Part shown: positions 9,901 to 17,683 of the stretch, in pieces
Layout of the letters: each line of letters begins with the position of its first letter
Numbering within the stretch: the stretch's first letter is position 1
Assembly (NCBI GenBank): GCA_017450605.1
Contig: JAFSTG010000088.1
Location: forward strand, 1-33,819
Origin: Paludibacteraceae bacterium
Lineage (GTDB): Bacteria > Bacteroidota > Bacteroidia > Bacteroidales > Paludibacteraceae
Length of the DNA: 33,819 nt
Reading direction: 5' to 3'
Translations under genes and position numbers: made by a program
Notes under the pieces: model-generated
Seen by the model: the letters and a program-made list of their open reading frames with translations, nothing else
What the model was told of the DNA's origin: nothing
Database searches by the model: none

Positions 9901-12806
9901 GCGTAGCAGTGCTCTTCCCTGTTGCACTTATGCTACTTGCGATGTGGCGCACACAAGAGAGCCGGATAGATAAAGAAATCGACCGCGATACACCGTGGGA
10001 AGACGGCAAGGGTATTGTATTTACAGTTATCATAGCATGTTTCTTTGTAGGTTGCATGTATGGTATCGACCAGAAAGGACAAGACCAAAATGCCGAAAAA
10101 CAATTCAATGTGTCGCGACTGATAACCGATATCTCTGAGAAAGTAGATAAGATAAATGTTCGTTTCCATGCCTTCCAGAGCGACGAGAATATTAAACCAA
10201 CACTCAACCGACTTAAGATTTCGCAAGTATGGGAACGATTCATTGAAAACGAAAACTACAGTGATATCTATCAAAGTTATATCAACGATACTGTTAATAG
10301 TCCGTTTTTTAGCAGTCTGCTTCGCTCGTTCGATGGTCGCAACCAACACCTTACCGATGCCGAGCAACTATTGCATCTACGTCGGCACGGCAATACCTGC
10401 TCGTTGGCTGTCAACAAGAAGCACTACTCTATTCCTGCCATCAAAGAGGAAGACGAGCGCTGGACAGGCAACCTCTTGGCTGCCCGCGTTGACGAGAACT
10501 ACTCGCTATACGGACTCTATTCCGATTCGCGAACAGATATCGACAACAGCACCGACCACCAAATAAACATCCTGCCGCCGGCGGTAGGTTCACGCGAGAA
10601 CCTATGGGTTTCAACCTTCAACAGCGAATGGAGCGATACCGGCAAACCTCTCATATTGCTTTCGTCGTTCTATGCAAAGAGCGGACAGCAATACTTCACC
10701 ATTGAGAACGACTCGATAGAGGTATTTGGCGATGGCCGACTCGATCAACCCACCACACTTGTTTGCCCGGGCGATGTGTTTGTGCTCACCGAACGGCGCA
10801 ATGGTAAAGAACGACCTGTATTATCGCGACAACTCACTCACAACGGACAGAATTACCTTGCACGCAATATATGGCTCAACGGACACCGGCAACTGTTCTA
10901 CCCCTTGGGTAGAGAATCGATGTGGAGCTACCATTTTGCCAACTTGGTGAGCGAGACCCTAAGTCGTCCGGAACTTCTTTCATACCGCGACACCACTCTG
11001 CAGCTCTCTATCGACTACGACCTACATAAGACCATCTATAGTCTTATCGAAAAGGAAGAGAAGGAGGCAGCACGCACTCGGCTGAAAGAGAACACAAGGC
11101 GAGACCTTATCGAACTGCGCACAAGAGACAGCCTCGAACAAAGAGACTCGATAAGGCATAAAGACCTCTATTTCAGTCCGTCGAGAAACAAACTCGTTTG
11201 CAACAAGAAAGGTGAGATGGAGACCGTAGTAAATAAAATCAACCGATTTATTAGAACTAATTTCAGAGGCAGAGAATTTCCACTCAACGAGGCATTAGAT
11301 AGTCTGCTTGAGCAACCTTTCGACTTTAGCACCGTGGTTATCGATGGTGATGGCAAAATCCGACTATTGCTCGACTACTCGCGCCGACGCGATATCGACC
11401 CCAATAACATAGCGCATATCAACCGAGTGATAAGCGAGATTTATACTGACGGCACCTCGCGCGACGTGCGTGATATATTCGGCAACAAAGCTCTGCAGTT
11501 CATCCCTATGGGACCGGGCTCGTCGCTTAAACCTGTGGTATATACTGCCGCTACAAGTCAGAAACGCTTAGATTGGGAATCGATTGACGTTTTGAAAATA
11601 GGTTGGGACGACGCTCGACATAAAGAGACCGACCAACGCGCAAAAAGTTCCGACTCGGGTGTTAAAACCTACGATTTCTATGGAGGCATTCATTATAAGG
11701 CCGATGCACACGAAGGCGGGCCCTTCTTCCTCGAAGACGAAGGCGAACTCGGTTTGCGACACGACTCGTATCTCACTCGCTCCGACAACCTCTATCATTC
11801 GATTGTTGTTATGCTCGGACTGATGTCGTACGAGAACGCCGAACACTCGTTTAAACCTTATCAATCCAATGAGCCCAACGACCGACAATTCCCTGTCTTC
11901 ACTTATAAAAATGCAAAAAACAAAGTATGCTTCGACCCCGAAGTGTGGTTCGCCGATGGCAAAATTAACATGAATCGTGATGGAGGTATCTTAGGGACTG
12001 GACTATACTACAACTTCCATTTCATTCGCGAAGTATTAAAATTCAACGACATTGCACACGAGAATCTTTTCGGTAGCGGACTGATGGACACTCTGTTCAC
12101 AAACAGTTCGTCAACACGGGCATGGTCGTATTCCGAGCGAGGGTCGCAAAACATTGCCGACAGATTGCTCAAGCCGCAACTACGCACCGGCTTCAACCAG
12201 ATACTGCTCGGTGCCAACCCTCTCGAAATAACACCTCTTGAAATGGCTGTTAACGCTCATCGTTTGGCTTCACTCAATAGTGCTCGGAACGTTACCACAC
12301 TCATCGATAACGACTCAACTCACGCCTACGAACCTTTTAAAATTGACGACAGTTGGACCCAAACCGATTATTTGCATTTCATGCAACGACAAGTTTGGGG
12401 ACAGATGGCAAGAGTACCGCTGAGTTTAAATTGGAGGGGTAAATGGCTTAAAGGAACAGCGTCAGGACTACAAGGTAAATACACGAAGAGAGAAAACGAG
12501 AACGCTGTGGTATATAACAAAGCACGCCAAAAATATTATGTATATTGCAAAACGGGTACTCTTAACGACACGCGCAACAACAACTCGAAAATTGACCGAA
12601 TAAGGCACCTTATGGTTATCATTACCGACCGCCGCTTGGAAAGTGTCAACTCGTTAGAGGAACTCGCTCAAGTAAAACATTATGTGATGTATATGTCGTA
12701 CATGGGAGTAAAAAAAGGAAGTGAGTTCAGCAATGCCAACTTCGGTAAGTATATCGAAGCCACTATCAATTCGGCAGCATTTATCAAATATATGAAAGGA
12801 GAATAA
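6990..12806 (+). CDS. Giant fused SEDS-like glycosyltransferase and penicillin-binding transpeptidase
   Basis: 1938 residues. Two N-terminal helices (about 4-22 and 40-58) are followed by a roughly 390-residue extracytoplasmic domain. A polytopic region (about 455-1027) carries SEDS-like signatures: a LLVQDAGFTIIF segment resembling the QPDLGT region of RodA/FtsW, TTQTTDLVVTRYILAEHGE resembling HTDFIFAVLAEE with the catalytic-type Asp kept (Asp890), and a late FVGQDFPLISLQSR loop. The extracytoplasmic C-terminal part is a transpeptidase with all three active-site motifs: SSLK (Ser1511, Lys1514) inside GPGSSLKP, SDN (1598-1600) and KTGT (1854-1857). Separate SEDS and class B PBP proteins normally work as pairs, so one chain would be a self-contained glycan polymerase and crosslinker. 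The SxN-to-KTG gap is unusually long, which suggests inserted segments. The transpeptidase call is firm; the SEDS call rests on motif resemblance. The ATG at 6990 follows an AT-rich stretch with only a weak promoter-like match (TTTG 6948, TAAATTAG 6972). The stop is 3 bp before the next start. Confidence 0.85.
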   Translation: MSLTGFLIFGAIFLGIILVVCIVERSKFIAIIDHNALNKHKWLAWVYFVVLVLLGWTATRTATRYIYPTDTDIFSNADYHVLRHKGYEIGGKLYLAHGLSEEDEGFQRDALWDKRNGIILLDGDSLYLKESFEPFYAYSQISKTKAIYTLQNCYIDTCLDNGLVITRGENDTVYTLRIEHYKAGVSDKLFENDEKFKHDREFYISSIYTPDGIMRDTSDFTRKITMGYPLLEIIAQSPNLELTPELETMFANCYLVKRHIHLYKGVVDNKQENTDLCLMPSLSFFLFDDLRVNGKHYDINRTFSLDVSQGARFMSGIGRGRTDEYNLSAANDNGRRRLMFQMPHMKQLRDMNGRVFVTSSLKAVERDAREGGYLFNYFSEPDNFHHINANIRYSVGTARDSMLFEVFDLQSENPSKKQVVSSDSEFLLSSKDKTESGTAWIFDIRNLRESNQLQWSMIIRFVLIFLLLVGLRILIDSIACKSTSFSHTEFAVYVLLLCFCVVRMILNWRTTTFVPIEEISYPVFAKMRSNTYLITAIAACSVPIIMCVRSLWKKYREDFPYWQEDIKSHSFVSRLVNNNFTNRVKQTCRKIFLPVKKVYQKLQNIASSYPGIIAVVALFLALVACFFLSRLSLLNRLCNIPIPLLIYLILEIWIAAKKQETDSRLAIPRILNFVIIFGYLLVQDAGFTIIFAIYAIFQEFVIEKLFSRSSSKRVSKAVIAVLVCCAAATVAFFGLYIEGQWMIWLFKHIGWVSVVVSLVAVAGAAIYLIFGRLNKIERGIGVCCTALLALVFVLCILDATGLKQTVTPIANSKIHMRYRAEIQRLAKDQTIDDLIRENEFDSDDIVFIMRSAHNQWFINQYIEAGRNREHFFQLQPHSIQGCTYTTQTTDLVVTRYILAEHGEDVVRLLLCLFVVLLLIYIFEMEMSSLLNRKYMAGLTLLTFISLMVFLSATNRIVFVGQDFPLISLQSRVAVLFPVALMLLAMWRTQESRIDKEIDRDTPWEDGKGIVFTVIIACFFVGCMYGIDQKGQDQNAEKQFNVSRLITDISEKVDKINVRFHAFQSDENIKPTLNRLKISQVWERFIENENYSDIYQSYINDTVNSPFFSSLLRSFDGRNQHLTDAEQLLHLRRHGNTCSLAVNKKHYSIPAIKEEDERWTGNLLAARVDENYSLYGLYSDSRTDIDNSTDHQINILPPAVGSRENLWVSTFNSEWSDTGKPLILLSSFYAKSGQQYFTIENDSIEVFGDGRLDQPTTLVCPGDVFVLTERRNGKERPVLSRQLTHNGQNYLARNIWLNGHRQLFYPLGRESMWSYHFANLVSETLSRPELLSYRDTTLQLSIDYDLHKTIYSLIEKEEKEAARTRLKENTRRDLIELRTRDSLEQRDSIRHKDLYFSPSRNKLVCNKKGEMETVVNKINRFIRTNFRGREFPLNEALDSLLEQPFDFSTVVIDGDGKIRLLLDYSRRRDIDPNNIAHINRVISEIYTDGTSRDVRDIFGNKALQFIPMGPGSSLKPVVYTAATSQKRLDWESIDVLKIGWDDARHKETDQRAKSSDSGVKTYDFYGGIHYKADAHEGGPFFLEDEGELGLRHDSYLTRSDNLYHSIVVMLGLMSYENAEHSFKPYQSNEPNDRQFPVFTYKNAKNKVCFDPEVWFADGKINMNRDGGILGTGLYYNFHFIREVLKFNDIAHENLFGSGLMDTLFTNSSSTRAWSYSERGSQNIADRLLKPQLRTGFNQILLGANPLEITPLEMAVNAHRLASLNSARNVTTLIDNDSTHAYEPFKIDDSWTQTDYLHFMQRQVWGQMARVPLSLNWRGKWLKGTASGLQGKYTKRENENAVVYNKARQKYYVYCKTGTLNDTRNNNSKIDRIRHLMVIITDRRLESVNSLEELAQVKHYVMYMSYMGVKKGSEFSNANFGKYIEATINSAAFIKYMKGE

Positions 12807-12809
12807 GCC

Positions 12810-13826
12810 ATGAGAAAGATACAGAAAAATTTATTAACCACTTTAGCATTTGTGCTGCTTACCACTCTCGCTTTTGCTATCATCTACGTTACCTCAAAGG
12901 TTAACATTCGCCCCGGCAGCATCAGCAATTACACATCCTACAACACCGGCGACACACTACTGCTCACCGACCGTCAGGCAGGCAACATCAACCTCGAGAA
13001 GTTTCTTGAGATGGCTTCGCTTTCCCGGCATTTCGATAAAAACACAGATTTCAGCCGAGAAGGCGACAGCGCAGTGTTCACCATACGTAGTAAGGAACTG
13101 TTTTTCGGTATAGTTGACGAGGACACCAAACACTGGCTCGTCAGATACAAGAATCTGCCAATCTCAATTAATGATAAATATTTCAAGGCAAAGATATACG
13201 TAAAAAACGACAAGGAATATATCTATATCCCCTACAAGATACTAACCTCGGTTGCTAAAGCGGTTGAGCAGAATATCAGTCATTCGAGCAAAGAGTCGTT
13301 AGCCGGCGAAGACACTATCGTTCGCCAGACTATCAACAACGAACGTCTCAGTCAACTATCTCTTAGCGACGAGAACCTTAGTAGCGGAAAGATTCAGACA
13401 GGTGGTATAGTGAAGAAAAACCTCTTTGAAATTCTTGCCGACCATCCGCAGCTCAGCGGCGACAGATACAGTCAACTCAAAACAGCATGGACGCATGTGT
13501 ATAATCACTGGAACTACATCAACGACCCATACTCTGAGACCGACACATGGCGACCGGCAAACGAAACGATAGAGGACTACTATTACGTGAGCGGCAAATG
13601 CTATAGCGGCGACTGCGACGATTTTGCCATACTCATGGCATCGTTTGCCAAGCAGTTAGGCTACGAGACGCAATTCTGTGTTGCTGTTATGAACGGAGAG
13701 GGACATGCATTTGCACGCTTCAGAGAACGCGGAGAAAGACAATGGCATTCGCTCGACTGGTTCGGAGGATTCGATGGCAGAAGCGAATACGAAAACCATA
13801 TAAAAAGAACTTATTCTACCCTATAA
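12810..13826 (+). CDS. Membrane-anchored transglutaminase-like cysteine enzyme
   Basis: 338 residues. An N-terminal hydrophobic segment (about 8-28, LLTTLAFVLLTTLAFAII) should anchor it with the body outside the cytoplasm. The C-terminal third has a transglutaminase-like core: GDCDDFAILMASFAKQLG with Cys269, GEGHAFARF with His299, and SLDWFGG with Asp316, giving a full Cys-His-Asp triad. Bacterial members of this fold include peptidases, amidases and crosslinkers, and the substrate cannot be read from the sequence. The start is supported by a good purine-rich site (AAGGAGAATAAGCC just before the ATG). The gene lies 3 bp after the giant transpeptidase gene and 1 bp before the next one, so it is very likely co-expressed. 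A role in modifying or maturing cell-wall or envelope proteins is a reasonable inference. Confidence 0.85.
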   Translation: MRKIQKNLLTTLAFVLLTTLAFAIIYVTSKVNIRPGSISNYTSYNTGDTLLLTDRQAGNINLEKFLEMASLSRHFDKNTDFSREGDSAVFTIRSKELFFGIVDEDTKHWLVRYKNLPISINDKYFKAKIYVKNDKEYIYIPYKILTSVAKAVEQNISHSSKESLAGEDTIVRQTINNERLSQLSLSDENLSSGKIQTGGIVKKNLFEILADHPQLSGDRYSQLKTAWTHVYNHWNYINDPYSETDTWRPANETIEDYYYVSGKCYSGDCDDFAILMASFAKQLGYETQFCVAVMNGEGHAFARFRERGERQWHSLDWFGGFDGRSEYENHIKRTYSTL

Positions 13827-13827
13827 G

Positions 13828-14511
13828 ATGAAACGCTCGACGGCTATTATTACCTTGTTAGTGATGTTGCCCTTTACCGTATTTTTTGCGGTAGAGACAT
13901 GGAGTGCGCTCACCGACCATTTCTCGCAACTCGCAGCTTGGTTCGCCAACCACAAACGAGCATACTACCCATGGTTTATGTGGGTAACGGCAGGTGCAAT
14001 TATTTTTCCGCTTATGAATAAGTTTTGGGAAAAGAATATCAAATTTATTAAAACTTCAACCCACGAGCATGCACACGCTATAGTAGCGATTCTCCTTCTG
14101 CAACGTGTTCACTCTATACATGCCGAAGATAAAGGTAGCGGAATGGTAACCACAAGCGGTAATCTTCGACTTGGCTATCTTGTTACGCTTGCTCCGTATT
14201 GCTTTCCGTTTTACACTATCGGATTTATGATGCTACGAAGCATTATCATACCTACCTATTATCCGATAATCGACCTCGTGATAGGTTTCACCATAGGACT
14301 GCATATCGTTTGTTTTAAAGAACAGACGGGCAACTACCAGCCGGATATTCAGAAATTTCCTCTTTGGTTCAGTTACTCGTATATAGCAGCTATACTTGTG
14401 TTTATCACTTGTTTGCTGCTGACCGCCTTTCTGCCTACGGTGAATATCTTTACAGCGTTCAAAGTATTCGCACTCGACCTGTGGCAATATCTCAGTGCTA
14501 TCTTTAAATGA
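13828..14511 (+). CDS. Polytopic membrane protein with HExxH motif (M50-like)
   Basis: 227 residues with about five hydrophobic segments (near 4-22, 46-65, 113-135, 139-160 and 182-205). His79-Glu80-His-Ala-His83 (THEHAHAIVAIL) matches the HExxH zinc motif, embedded in hydrophobic sequence as in site-2-type (M50) intramembrane peptidases. A later NYQPDI (Asp173) is a candidate third zinc ligand. It is smaller than typical S2P enzymes and has no PDZ domain. It starts 1 bp after the transglutaminase-like gene and is the last gene of the cluster before a hairpin and a convergent gene. Proteolysis or release of a partner from this cluster is possible, but no substrate is identified. It could also be an inactive metal-binding relative. 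Confidence 0.75.
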   Translation: MKRSTAIITLLVMLPFTVFFAVETWSALTDHFSQLAAWFANHKRAYYPWFMWVTAGAIIFPLMNKFWEKNIKFIKTSTHEHAHAIVAILLLQRVHSIHAEDKGSGMVTTSGNLRLGYLVTLAPYCFPFYTIGFMMLRSIIIPTYYPIIDLVIGFTIGLHIVCFKEQTGNYQPDIQKFPLWFSYSYIAAILVFITCLLLTAFLPTVNIFTAFKVFALDLWQYLSAIFK

Positions 14512-14519
14512 GTTATCTT

Positions 14520-14544
14520 GCCGTTAAAGCGATTGCCTAACGGC
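14520..14544. terminator. Hairpin between convergent genes
   Basis: GCCGTTA (14520-14526) pairs perfectly with TAACGGC (14538-14544) around an 11-nt loop. It sits just after the HExxH gene and overlaps the last codon and stop of the convergent methyltransferase gene. No strong T-run follows on either strand, so this is a weak or bidirectional terminator candidate. Confidence 0.45.
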
Positions 14545-15286
14545 GCATTTCTGCAAGCACCACTGCAGTGGCAACCGCCACATTGAGCGATTCGGATGTT
14601 TTTGCACCCGCAGGATAAGAGGGTATAAATAGCGGGTATGTAATATATTCTCTTACCGAAACTGAGATTCCGTTTCCCTCATTTCCCATTATAAGTAGCC
14701 CGCTAACACCGGCATCATCATCCGACCTGCAGATGGCACCATTCTGATACATGTTTCTTCCATTAAGCAGAGTGCCGTAAACGGGTATCTGCGCGGTGGC
14801 TTTATTCCGACTGAGAACATCCGGCAAATCGGTGTAGAACACACTCACCCTTGCAAGCGCTCCCATAGTGGCTTGCACAACCTTCGGGTTGTAGCAGTCG
14901 GCTGTGTCGCGCGAACAGATTATTCGCTTCACGCCAAACCAGTCGGCAGTACGAATTATGGTGCCGAGATTGCCGGGGTCTTGCACACCATCGAGCACAA
15001 GAGTAAGTTCACACGACAGAGAACTGAGCGATGGCAACTCTTGCTCACGTTTTTTAAATACAGCAACAGCACCTTGAGGCGAGCGAAGTGCAGATAACTG
15101 CTCTAACTGCTTTGCCGACAACTCGTCGGCGCGGAACATTTTCTCTAACTCGAAATAGCCAAGCAACTCGCCAACACACTTGTCACCCTCAGCCACAAAA
15201 CATCCCGACTCGTCGCGATATTTCTTATGCTGAAGCGAACGGACAAACTTAATATCAGATTTCGATATATTCAACCTTCCTTCCAT
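14537..15286 (-). CDS. TrmH/SpoU-family RNA 2'-O-methyltransferase
   Basis: 249 residues, the usual length. The protein should transfer a methyl group from S-adenosylmethionine to a ribose 2'-OH in rRNA or tRNA. An N-terminal substrate-binding part (about 1-85, with SLQHKKYRDESGCFVAEGDK) precedes the knotted SPOUT catalytic domain. The three family motifs are present: DGVQDPGNLGTIIRTADWFG (from residue 99), IMGNEGNGIS (about 199) and SESLNVAVATAV (near 231). This layout is typical of the RlmB/TrmH group, and the exact target nucleotide cannot be assigned. It is transcribed divergently from the outer-membrane protein gene at 15425 and converges with the envelope cluster. Confidence 0.93.
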   Translation of the reverse strand: MEGRLNISKSDIKFVRSLQHKKYRDESGCFVAEGDKCVGELLGYFELEKMFRADELSAKQLEQLSALRSPQGAVAVFKKREQELPSLSSLSCELTLVLDGVQDPGNLGTIIRTADWFGVKRIICSRDTADCYNPKVVQATMGALARVSVFYTDLPDVLSRNKATAQIPVYGTLLNGRNMYQNGAICRSDDDAGVSGLLIMGNEGNGISVSVREYITYPLFIPSYPAGAKTSESLNVAVATAVVLAEMRR

Positions 15287-15367
15287 TATATTCTTATGCT
15301 TTCTGCCTGTAATTACTCAACATTTTCAACTTTCAATTTTAAACTTCTACTTCAACGATTTTCATTG

Positions 15368-15397
15368 CAAAATTAGTATTTTTTGGCAAATACTCAA
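15368..15397 (-). promoter_or_regulatory. Promoter for the TrmH-family gene
   Basis: Read on the minus strand, TTTG (15394-15397), an 18-bp spacer and TAATTTTG (15368-15375) match the Bacteroidota consensus TTTG-n-TAnnTTTG. The predicted transcript starts near 15362, about 75 nt before the ATG. It overlaps the divergent promoter at 15382-15415. Confidence 0.6.
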
Positions 15398-15415
15398 AAA
15401 AAATCATTATCTTTG
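15382..15415 (+). promoter_or_regulatory. Promoter for the TamA/BamA-family gene, near-leaderless
   Basis: TTTG (15382-15385), a 22-bp spacer and TATCTTTG (15408-15415) match the Bacteroidota promoter consensus exactly at the -7 box. Transcription would start at about 15420, only about 5 nt before the ATG at 15425. This also argues against the upstream TTG start at 15383, which lies inside the promoter. Confidence 0.65.
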
Positions 15416-15424
15416 CGTGCTAAT

Positions 15425-17608
15425 ATGAGATATTGTGCCAATAAGATATTATTTCTACTTTGTGTTGTTCTTGCGTTGCTAAGTTTTGGCAGTTGCAAGA
15501 CGACTAAGTTTGTGCCCGAAGGCGAATATCTGCTCAACAAAGCGCGAGTTAACGTTGATACTAAAGATGTTGAGAAAGAAGAACTGAAAAGTTACTTGCG
15601 TCAGACCCAGAATTCCGAAGTTCTTGGCTTCTGGAAAATGCAACTCAACCTTTACAGTCTGTCGGGGTTCGACACTTCGAAATGGATAAATCGTCAACTT
15701 CGCAAAATAGGTGAACCACCTGAGATATATTCACCGACACTCACCGACGTGTCGGTTGGTCAGTTGCGGCAGGCTATGCACAACCGAGGTTTCTTCCTTG
15801 CCAAAGTAGATACAACAATGCGTATCACGGCACCCAAGAAAATAGAAATCAGCTACAACATCGAAGCCAATACACCCTACACCATCCGCTCTTATCGCAC
15901 TTCATTCACCGAAGACCCTCTCATACGCTACACTGCCGACCCACAGCGGTCGAGAGTGAAAGTAGGAGAGCGATATAACACAGAGACACTCAATAGCGAA
16001 CGACAGCGAATAACTCAGATAATGCGTCGTACAGGATATTATTATTTCGACCAGAACTATCTGCAATACGTTGCCGACTCTGCCTTTTCGCAGCACGCCA
16101 TCGACCTCGTTCTCACCTTGTCCGACGAGATAAAATCAGCACCCGATTCGGTGCACGACAAGCTATTCACGCAATTTAAGATTCGCAATATCAACTTTGT
16201 TATCGACACTCTAAAGTCGGGCAAACAAGCCATTCGCGAAAAAAAGTTGCGCCGGTATTGCTATATTCAAGAGGGGGCACTATTCAACGAGGCCATGGTG
16301 GAACGCACCTACACTGCCCTTAACTCGATAGGTATCATCAAATATATCAACGTATCGTTCGAGCAGGTTGCGGACAACCAACTCGACTGCCACATAGTGG
16401 TAACACGAGGCAAAGAGCACTCCGTAACAGCCGAAGTAGAAGGCACTTATTCGGCAGGCGACTGGGGTGTAGGGGCAGGAGCAGGATATGTCAACCGGAA
16501 TATTTTCAGAGGCGGCGAGCAATTATCTATCAATGCTAAGGGTTCCTACGAATGGCGTCAAAACGGAGGACGAGCAATCGAAGCAAAAGCCGATGCTTCG
16601 TTGTTATTTCCAAACTCACTGAAGATAAACGTGGCGTATCAGTTCCAAAATCGGCCGCAGGAATACAGCCGAACGATAGTGAATGCCGGCGTGGGGTATT
16701 CCTACCACAAGCCTCGTTCACGTTGGTATCATACTTTTAGCCTGATAGATGTAGGTTATGTGTATCTGCCGTGGATATCAAATAGTTTCCGCGAATATTT
16801 CTTGCAGAACAGCAATATACTTAAATACTCCTATGAAGACCACTTCATCGTAAGCTGGGGCTATCAGGCATCCTACTCATCTTATCGAGCCAACCAGCCT
16901 TTGCGCAGTTATGGCACAATAAGAATAAATGCCGAGACTGCGGGCAACGCACTCTACGGCCTCAGCAAGCTGTTTTCTCTTCCACAAGACGAAGAAGGAG
17001 CCTATCGCATCTTCAACATCCGCTATGCTCAGTATGCCAAAGCTGACATCGACCTCTCGTATCATCATATCTTCAACAAGAGCAACCGCCTTGTTTATCA
17101 TGCATTCGTAGGTGTGGCAGTGCCTTTCGGTAATGCCTCATCCATACCTTTCGAAAAGCGATATTTTGCAGGTGGAGCCAACTCTGTCAGAGGTTGGACA
17201 ATGCGCAGTCTCGGACCCGGAACATACAAAGGTACAGGTCAGCGAATCGACTTCAACAACCAGGCAGGCGATATCAAACTCGATTTAAACATAGAGTATC
17301 GCATTAAAATTTTCAAATTTTTGGAAGCTGCCGCTTTCACCGATGCAGGAAACATCTGGACTATTCGCGACTACGACACACAAAGCGGAGGTCTGTTCCG
17401 TTTCACCGAGTTCTATAAGCAAATAGCATGGGCATACGGTGTCGGACTACGTCTGAATTTCGAGTATTTCGTGTTCCGTATCGATTTCGGAGTTAAGTTG
17501 CACGACCCTTCACGCATAGCCGACGGAACACAATGGCGAACTGTTGCCAACGGCCTGCGTTGGAAAGACGACATGTCGCTCCACTTCGCCATAGGATACC
17601 CGTTCTAA
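15425..17608 (+). CDS. TamA/BamA-family outer-membrane protein (TamL-like lipoprotein)
   Basis: 727 residues from the ATG at 15425. The frame also has a TTG at 15383, but that codon lies within the promoter and would put 14 polar residues before the signal peptide. The N-terminus has a signal sequence ending LLSFGSC, a plausible lipobox with Cys+1, as in the lipid-anchored TamL proteins of Bacteroidota. POTRA-like segments follow (about 30-340, e.g. TPYTIRSYRTSF and KIRNINFVIDTL), then a C-terminal 16-strand-type barrel (about 345-727). The barrel contains YFAGGANSVRGWTMRSLGPG, the VRGW/F-type motif of Omp85 barrels. The final residues (HFAIGYPF) end in Phe, as expected for a barrel. The likely role is assembly or export at the outer membrane. 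It stands alone, with no BamD-like or TamB-like neighbour visible here. Confidence 0.9.
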   Translation: MRYCANKILFLLCVVLALLSFGSCKTTKFVPEGEYLLNKARVNVDTKDVEKEELKSYLRQTQNSEVLGFWKMQLNLYSLSGFDTSKWINRQLRKIGEPPEIYSPTLTDVSVGQLRQAMHNRGFFLAKVDTTMRITAPKKIEISYNIEANTPYTIRSYRTSFTEDPLIRYTADPQRSRVKVGERYNTETLNSERQRITQIMRRTGYYYFDQNYLQYVADSAFSQHAIDLVLTLSDEIKSAPDSVHDKLFTQFKIRNINFVIDTLKSGKQAIREKKLRRYCYIQEGALFNEAMVERTYTALNSIGIIKYINVSFEQVADNQLDCHIVVTRGKEHSVTAEVEGTYSAGDWGVGAGAGYVNRNIFRGGEQLSINAKGSYEWRQNGGRAIEAKADASLLFPNSLKINVAYQFQNRPQEYSRTIVNAGVGYSYHKPRSRWYHTFSLIDVGYVYLPWISNSFREYFLQNSNILKYSYEDHFIVSWGYQASYSSYRANQPLRSYGTIRINAETAGNALYGLSKLFSLPQDEEGAYRIFNIRYAQYAKADIDLSYHHIFNKSNRLVYHAFVGVAVPFGNASSIPFEKRYFAGGANSVRGWTMRSLGPGTYKGTGQRIDFNNQAGDIKLDLNIEYRIKIFKFLEAAAFTDAGNIWTIRDYDTQSGGLFRFTEFYKQIAWAYGVGLRLNFEYFVFRIDFGVKLHDPSRIADGTQWRTVANGLRWKDDMSLHFAIGYPF

Positions 17609-17683
17609 ACCACCCTCCATCTTTCAACTTTCATACTTGAAATCTGAAATCTGAATTTTGAAATCTGAAATTTGGAATCCAAA

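Noticed and set aside
15383..15385. TTG start for the TamA/BamA-family gene
   Set aside because: It lies within the promoter and precedes the signal peptide by 14 polar residues; ATG 15425 fits better.
17636..17676. GAAATCTGAAATCT direct repeats as a regulatory element
   Set aside because: Short, low-complexity, between convergent genes; similar AT-rich drift occurs in other gaps here.
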